Shown here piece after piece: positions 5,969 to 9,627 of a stretch of 9,627 bases of DNA. Every line of letters begins with the position of its first letter. Within the stretch, counting starts at the first letter, position 1. Both the position numbers and the translations under genes were made by a program. Source of the DNA: Chloroflexota bacterium (GTDB lineage: Bacteria; Chloroflexota; Dormibacteria; Dormibacterales; Dormibacteraceae); the NCBI GenBank assembly GCA_005880755.1, contig VBGV01000203.1, forward strand, positions 1 through 9,627, read 5' to 3'. The notes under the pieces are model-generated. The model was not told the origin of the DNA. It ran no database searches and worked only from the letters and a program-made list of their open reading frames with translations.

Positions 5969-7644
5969 TCGCGCGCATTTTGATCTGGCTCCTGATCGTG
6001 CTGGTGTCCGCGTTCACGTATCCGGGTGAGCTCATCGTTTCGCTCGCGACGCGAGTCGTGCCGCCGCCCACCGCGTCGACCGGACCGGCCGGCGCGGTGT
6101 CGTGGCTGCACGTCGCGCATCCCCGCGGCACCCGGCCCTACATCGCGGACGAACAGGGCCGTATGGTCCTCCTGCACGGCGCCATCTCCGCCTCGCTGCT
6201 CGAGTTCGGCCCGGGCTCGGGTCCGATCTACCCGCTCGACATGGCCGCCTACGAGAACGGGCAGTGCCCGGCCAACTCTCGCTCGAGCCGTTACCCGCCG
6301 CTGTGCATGGCCGACCTCTCTCAGATGGCCGGGCTGGGCTTCAACTCGGTCCGTCTCCCGATCTCATGGAGCCTGCTCGAGCCTGAACGCGGGCGCTTCA
6401 GCACGGCCTATGTCGACCGCGTGGCGCAGATCGTCGATTGGGCGCGGTCGCTGCGTATGTACGTCATCGTCGACATGCACCAGAACGCGTTTTCCCATTT
6501 TGTCGGCGCGGGCGACTCCACCGTCGATCTCGCCTACAACAGCGGCGCGCCCGATTGGGCGACCTTCACCGACGGCATGCCCTCGCACGTCAGCGCCGGA
6601 CAACGCGAGCTCAACGCGGCGGTGCTGGAGGCAACCACCAACTTCTGGTACGACCGCGACGGAATCCAGGACGAATACCTCGCCGCGCTCGCATTTGTCG
6701 CCAGCCGGTTTCGTGACGACCCGGTCGTCGCCGGTTATGGCGTCTACAACGAGCCGCTCTTCGGGTGGAGTGTTCCACCTGGATTCGAGGACCTCCTCCT
6801 CTTTCCTTTCTATAGAAGGGCCATCGACGCGATCACAGGCGTGCGCGACGGGATCCCATGTTGGTCCGGCTTTTTCATGCCGGCTCCGTGTGGATATCGC
6901 GACCTCGGGGTCGGCGACCGGCGTCATCTGATGTTTCTGGACACCGGCCTGCTGCGCGAGGTGACCGATTTCCCAACGCACCTTGGGCTTCCGCTGAGCT
7001 CGTATCCCAACGTTGTGCTCGCGATCCACGCGTACACGCACATCTACACCATCGACGCGCTGACCGGCCAGAAGGCGGCCAACGCCACCTATCCGTGGGG
7101 CGGTTACGACCAGAGCTACGACCTGGCCGAGCGTGAGGCCAGGGCGATGGATGCGGCGCTGTTCGTGTCAGAGTTCGGCAACGCGCCCGCAGACGACGAC
7201 CTGATCCTCAATGCCCAGCTTCTCCAGCAGGAGAAACATCGCACCGGGTTTGCGTTCTGGCCATGGAAGGAGAGCGGCGGCGGCAACTGGGGCATGTTCG
7301 CGCCGCCAGAATCGCCGCAGGCGTCGAGCGGATGCCTCCGTGTTTCTCGGGAGCGGATGCTGGCCCGCGTCTATCCGCGGGTTACAGGCGATGCGAGCCT
7401 GACCTATCACTACGACCCTTCGGACGGCCGTTTTACGATGCACGCCCACGGCCAGGCGGGCGACCCGACGACCGTCGTCTACATGCCGCGATCGGTGACG
7501 GGCCAGATCACGAGCGACGGGGCCGTTCGTGTCGTGGTCAGCGACGAGCCAGACGGAAGCAGGATCGCCTTCGCGTCACCGACCGGGGGTGACTTTGTAG
7601 TCGCCGTCTCGCCTGCGCCGCTCGCGCTGACCGGCTGCGGCTAG
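5965..7644 (+). CDS. Glycoside hydrolase family 5, endoglycoceramidase-like, membrane-anchored or secreted
   Basis: 559-aa predicted glycosidase. An N-terminal hydrophobic segment (about 3-19, then TYPGEL) is a signal peptide or anchor, so the enzyme should act outside the cytoplasm. The (beta/alpha)8 GH5 domain runs from about 55 to 440: FNSVRLPISWSLLEPERG (126-143), VIVDMHQNAFS (167-177), GYGVYNEPLFGW (257-268) with proposed acid/base Glu263, IHAYTH (354-359), PWGGYDQSYDLAEREARAMD (377-396), and LFVSEFGNAP (399-408) with proposed nucleophile Glu403. A beta-sandwich C-terminal domain (about 462-555, opening ARVYPRVTGDASLTYHYDP) matches the endoglycoceramidase layout. The natural substrate may be a glycolipid, but this cannot be read from the sequence. 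It starts at GTG overlapping the previous stop by 4 nt, with no clear ribosome-binding site. Confidence 0.88.
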   Translation: MIARILIWLLIVLVSAFTYPGELIVSLATRVVPPPTASTGPAGAVSWLHVAHPRGTRPYIADEQGRMVLLHGAISASLLEFGPGSGPIYPLDMAAYENGQCPANSRSSRYPPLCMADLSQMAGLGFNSVRLPISWSLLEPERGRFSTAYVDRVAQIVDWARSLRMYVIVDMHQNAFSHFVGAGDSTVDLAYNSGAPDWATFTDGMPSHVSAGQRELNAAVLEATTNFWYDRDGIQDEYLAALAFVASRFRDDPVVAGYGVYNEPLFGWSVPPGFEDLLLFPFYRRAIDAITGVRDGIPCWSGFFMPAPCGYRDLGVGDRRHLMFLDTGLLREVTDFPTHLGLPLSSYPNVVLAIHAYTHIYTIDALTGQKAANATYPWGGYDQSYDLAEREARAMDAALFVSEFGNAPADDDLILNAQLLQQEKHRTGFAFWPWKESGGGNWGMFAPPESPQASSGCLRVSRERMLARVYPRVTGDASLTYHYDPSDGRFTMHAHGQAGDPTTVVYMPRSVTGQITSDGAVRVVVSDEPDGSRIAFASPTGGDFVVAVSPAPLALTGCG

Positions 7645-7684
7645 CGACGGCCATACGCATGCGTCTCCAAGGGAGATCACAGGG

Positions 7685-7705
7685 GGCGACGATACCTTCG
7701 TCGCC
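7685..7705. other. Hairpin in the GH5-ftsEX gap, no U-tract
   Basis: GGCGACGA (7685-7692) pairs perfectly with TCGTCGCC (7698-7705) around a 5-nt loop, 41 nt after the GH5 stop. No T-run follows, so it is not a classical intrinsic terminator. It may be a U-less terminator, a 3'-end stabiliser or a leader element of the next gene. The 160-bp gap (7645-7804) also holds the palindrome ACGCATGCGT (7655-7664), a small TCTCC/GGAGA hairpin (7664-7676) and a weak -10-like TAATCT (7722-7727). Confidence 0.45.
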
Positions 7706-7792
7706 ATCACCTGGCATGGGCTAATCTGGACGCGAAGGGTGGGAAGCCGACCAGCAGCAACTGGCCGCGCCCGCACGTCCGAAAACGGCAGT

Positions 7793-7798
7793 AAGGGA
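7793..7798 (+). promoter_or_regulatory. Shine-Dalgarno-like AAGGGA deciding the ftsEX start
   Basis: AAGGGA ends 6 nt before GTG 7805. The frame also has a GTG at 7739, but that is preceded by a purine run directly abutting the codon and would add 22 low-conservation residues. GTG 7805 is preferred. Confidence 0.5.
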
Positions 7799-7804
7799 CA
7801 CGGC

Positions 7805-9616
7805 GTGCAGGCGCAGAAAAATGGGGCGACCAGGCGCCGCCCTGCGACCAAAGGCGAGCTCACAGTCGAGCCGGCGGTCAAGCTGCTTGGCGTCTCCAAA
7901 TCGTTTGGCAAGACCAGCGTCTTCAAGGGTGTCAATTTCACAGTCGCGCCGGGCGAGCTGGTCGAGGTAACCGGACGGAGCGGCGCCGGCAAGACCACCC
8001 TGCTGCGCCTGATCCACGGCCAGCTGCGACCGAATGCGGGCGAGCTGTGGGTGCGCGGCCTCGGACTTCACAGGTGGTGGCGCCACGGTCTCGACAACCT
8101 CCGCCGCGAAGTTGCGTTCGTGTTCCAGGAGCAGCGCCTCCTGCCGCGCCTCAACGCGTTCGAGAACATCGTGCTTGCGCTCCAGGTGCGCGATCCGCAG
8201 GTGCCGAACCGCACGATCACGCAGCGAGCCCTCCAGGCGCTCGAGTCGGTCAACCTCGCTCACCGTCGGCGCGCCTATCCGCATCAGCTGTCAGCCGGAG
8301 AGCGGCAGCGCATCGCGGTCGCGCGTGCCCTGGCGACGAGACCGCGCGTGCTTCTCGCCGACGAACCCCTCGCGTCCATGGATGAGGAGAACGCCGCGAT
8401 CATCACGCACCTGCTCGAGGATGCCGCCGCCAACGGCACCACGGTGATCGTCGCCTCGCACCGGCACACGTTCGCGGCCAGCCGCATCCTGCGCCTCCCG
8501 AGCGCGCGGGTGATGACCAATGGCGCCCGCCGGCCCGCGTTCAACGCCAATGGCCATGCCAACGGCAGCTCGAACGGCAACGGCAATGGGAACGGGCACG
8601 GCAACGGACACACCAACGGCGCCACCGTTCGCCCGGCGTGGTGGCGAGTTGTCATCCCGATTCGCGAGCGCCAGCATCGGGGCGCGAAGGCGCCGCGGCT
8701 CCCACTCTGGAGGCGCGCGGTTGCGTTCACGGCCAACGGCTACCGGCTGGTCGTGCTGAGCGGCCTTCGCAGCTGGAGCAGGGACGTCAGGCTCACCACG
8801 CCGGTCATCGGCACGATCGCGCTGCTGCTGATGCTGTGCGGCACGCTCGCCCTGGTCGGGATCGCGGTGGAGCAAGCCGTGGCGGATCAGGCAGGCCAGG
8901 CGTCCCTGGTACGCGTCTACCTCGCGCGCGACGCGACGCCCGAGGCCGTCGCCGCACTCAAGGCCAGGCTGACGGCGGACAGTCGTGTCGCATCGGTGAC
9001 CGCGCTGACGCCCGAGCAGGCGCTGGCCGAGGCAAGCAAGCGGCCGGGCCTCGACAACCTGTCCAGCCTGAGCTCGACGAACCCCTTCCCCGCCAGCCTC
9101 GACGTGCGGGTCCGGTTGGTCACCAAGGTCGCGGCGGTGGCGGACTCGGTGAAGGGCGATCCCGCGGTTGACGCCTCATATCCGACGTCCTACGACGCTG
9201 ACACTTACTCCCGGCTGCGCCACTTCGCGGTGGTCGCCGGTTCGATCGCCGCCGGCATCGTGCTGCTGTTGGTGATCGTTGCTTACGCCGTGATCGCGAA
9301 CTCCATGCGCGGGATCGCCGCTTCGCGCCGCCAGGAGGTGGCCGTCACGCGCCTGCTCGGTGCGCGGGGCTGGATGCTGCGCGGTCCGTTCGTGGTCGAG
9401 GGGCTGACGACCGGCGCGCTGGCAGGGGCGCTTGCGGCCGCCGTCGTCGCGGGCGCTTACTTGCTCGCCATGCGCTTCGAGTCAGCGATCTACATCCAGG
9501 TGCTTCCCGGCGTGGGTGCGACCGAGGTGCAGTACGTCCTCGCGGCGGTGATCACGGCCGGGCTGGTCCTCGGTACCGCGACCGCCTTGTTGGGTTTTCG
9601 CCAGGCCCGCGCTTGA
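7805..9616 (+). CDS. ftsEX: FtsE-FtsX fusion protein (cell-division ABC transporter-like ATPase plus permease)
   Basis: 603-aa protein with two normally separate partners in one chain. The N-terminal FtsE-type ATPase (about 22-236) has Walker A GRSGAGKTT (57-65), Q-loop FVFQEQ (105-110), signature LSAGERQR (162-169; LSGGE is usual), Walker B RVLLADEP (181-188), D-loop SMD (191-193) and switch His219. An Asn/Gly/His linker follows (247-272). The FtsX-type permease (about 300-603) has TM1 at 332-357, an extracellular domain with VRVYLARDATPE (369-380) and NPFPASLDVRV (426-436), then TM2 (474-498), RRQEVAVTRLLGARGWMLRG (508-527), TM3 (530-556) and TM4 (575-597). FtsEX couples ATP hydrolysis to control of peptidoglycan hydrolases at the septum. 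Within this sequence no stop or frameshift separates the halves. The ATPase shows DEPLASMD instead of the usual DEPTGNLD. Start GTG 7805 rests on AAGGGA; GTG 7739 is possible. Confidence 0.9.
   Translation: MQAQKNGATRRRPATKGELTVEPAVKLLGVSKSFGKTSVFKGVNFTVAPGELVEVTGRSGAGKTTLLRLIHGQLRPNAGELWVRGLGLHRWWRHGLDNLRREVAFVFQEQRLLPRLNAFENIVLALQVRDPQVPNRTITQRALQALESVNLAHRRRAYPHQLSAGERQRIAVARALATRPRVLLADEPLASMDEENAAIITHLLEDAAANGTTVIVASHRHTFAASRILRLPSARVMTNGARRPAFNANGHANGSSNGNGNGNGHGNGHTNGATVRPAWWRVVIPIRERQHRGAKAPRLPLWRRAVAFTANGYRLVVLSGLRSWSRDVRLTTPVIGTIALLLMLCGTLALVGIAVEQAVADQAGQASLVRVYLARDATPEAVAALKARLTADSRVASVTALTPEQALAEASKRPGLDNLSSLSSTNPFPASLDVRVRLVTKVAAVADSVKGDPAVDASYPTSYDADTYSRLRHFAVVAGSIAAGIVLLLVIVAYAVIANSMRGIAASRRQEVAVTRLLGARGWMLRGPFVVEGLTTGALAGALAAAVVAGAYLLAMRFESAIYIQVLPGVGATEVQYVLAAVITAGLVLGTATALLGFRQARA
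8543..8620 (+). repeat. Asn-Gly repeat linker between FtsE and FtsX halves
   Basis: Low-complexity, in-frame run of AAY-GGN hexanucleotide units coding about ten Asn-Gly dipeptides, interspersed with His, Ala, Ser and Thr (residues 247-272). It joins the ATPase to the permease and looks like a flexible tether. Such repeats can change length by slippage in multiples of 6 nt without breaking the frame. Confidence 0.8.
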
Positions 9617-9627
9617 AGCGACCGCTG
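9613..9627 (+). CDS. Possible start of the next gene (partial, 5 codons)
   Basis: TTG at 9613-9615 overlaps the ftsEX stop as TTGA and opens a frame reading MKRPL to the window edge. A basic residue pair near the start would suit a signal peptide. In many genomes a peptidoglycan hydrolase or its activator (EnvC/M23 type) follows ftsX. Only five codons are visible and no clear ribosome-binding site is seen, so this is a guess from context. Confidence 0.22.

Noticed and set aside
6807..6820. TTTCTATAGAAG, similar to the Corynebacterium AmtR box
   Set aside because: It lies inside the GH5 coding sequence (residues near PFYRR), far from any promoter, and only part of the box matches. Chance is more likely.

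Overview
The window is GC-rich bacterial chromosome (roughly two thirds G+C by eye) with dense, tightly packed genes and many GTG/TTG starts. It has no mobile elements, CRISPR array, or rRNA or tRNA genes that I can see. Gene content and style fit a free-living, high-GC Terrabacteria-type soil organism (Chloroflexota, Dormibacterota or Actinomycetota-like). That placement is inference from style and was not tested against any database.

Left part (1-2331), nitrogen assimilation. The 5' part of an ammonium transporter gene (amt, minus strand, cut by the window edge) and a type I-beta glutamine synthetase (glnA, plus strand) are divergent around a 290-bp regulatory region containing several inverted repeats. 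glnA ends in a textbook intrinsic terminator. Together they take up ammonium and fix it into glutamine.

Middle left (2332-4121). A 563-aa GAF plus PucR/CdaR-type transcription regulator lies on the minus strand, convergent with glnA. A perfect 13-bp palindrome, GTGTCA-A-TGACAC, sits 10 bp upstream of its start. The same half-site occurs twice, in opposite orientation, between amt and glnA, so the regulator may control itself and the nitrogen genes (hypothesis).

Middle (4122-7644), a compact four-gene plus-strand cluster with gaps of 8, 12 and -4 nt. It encodes a SufS-like class V PLP enzyme, a 63-aa PLD-nuclease-N-terminal-like membrane protein, a 75-aa DUF4190-like membrane protein, and a membrane-anchored or secreted GH5 enzyme of endoglycoceramidase type. 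The first gene appears to be read from a leaderless mRNA.

Right part (7645-9627). One long reading frame encodes an FtsE-type ATPase joined by an Asn/Gly-repeat linker to an FtsX-type permease. FtsE and FtsX are normally separate proteins, so this natural fusion is the most unusual item in the window. A further gene may start in a 4-nt overlap at the right edge.
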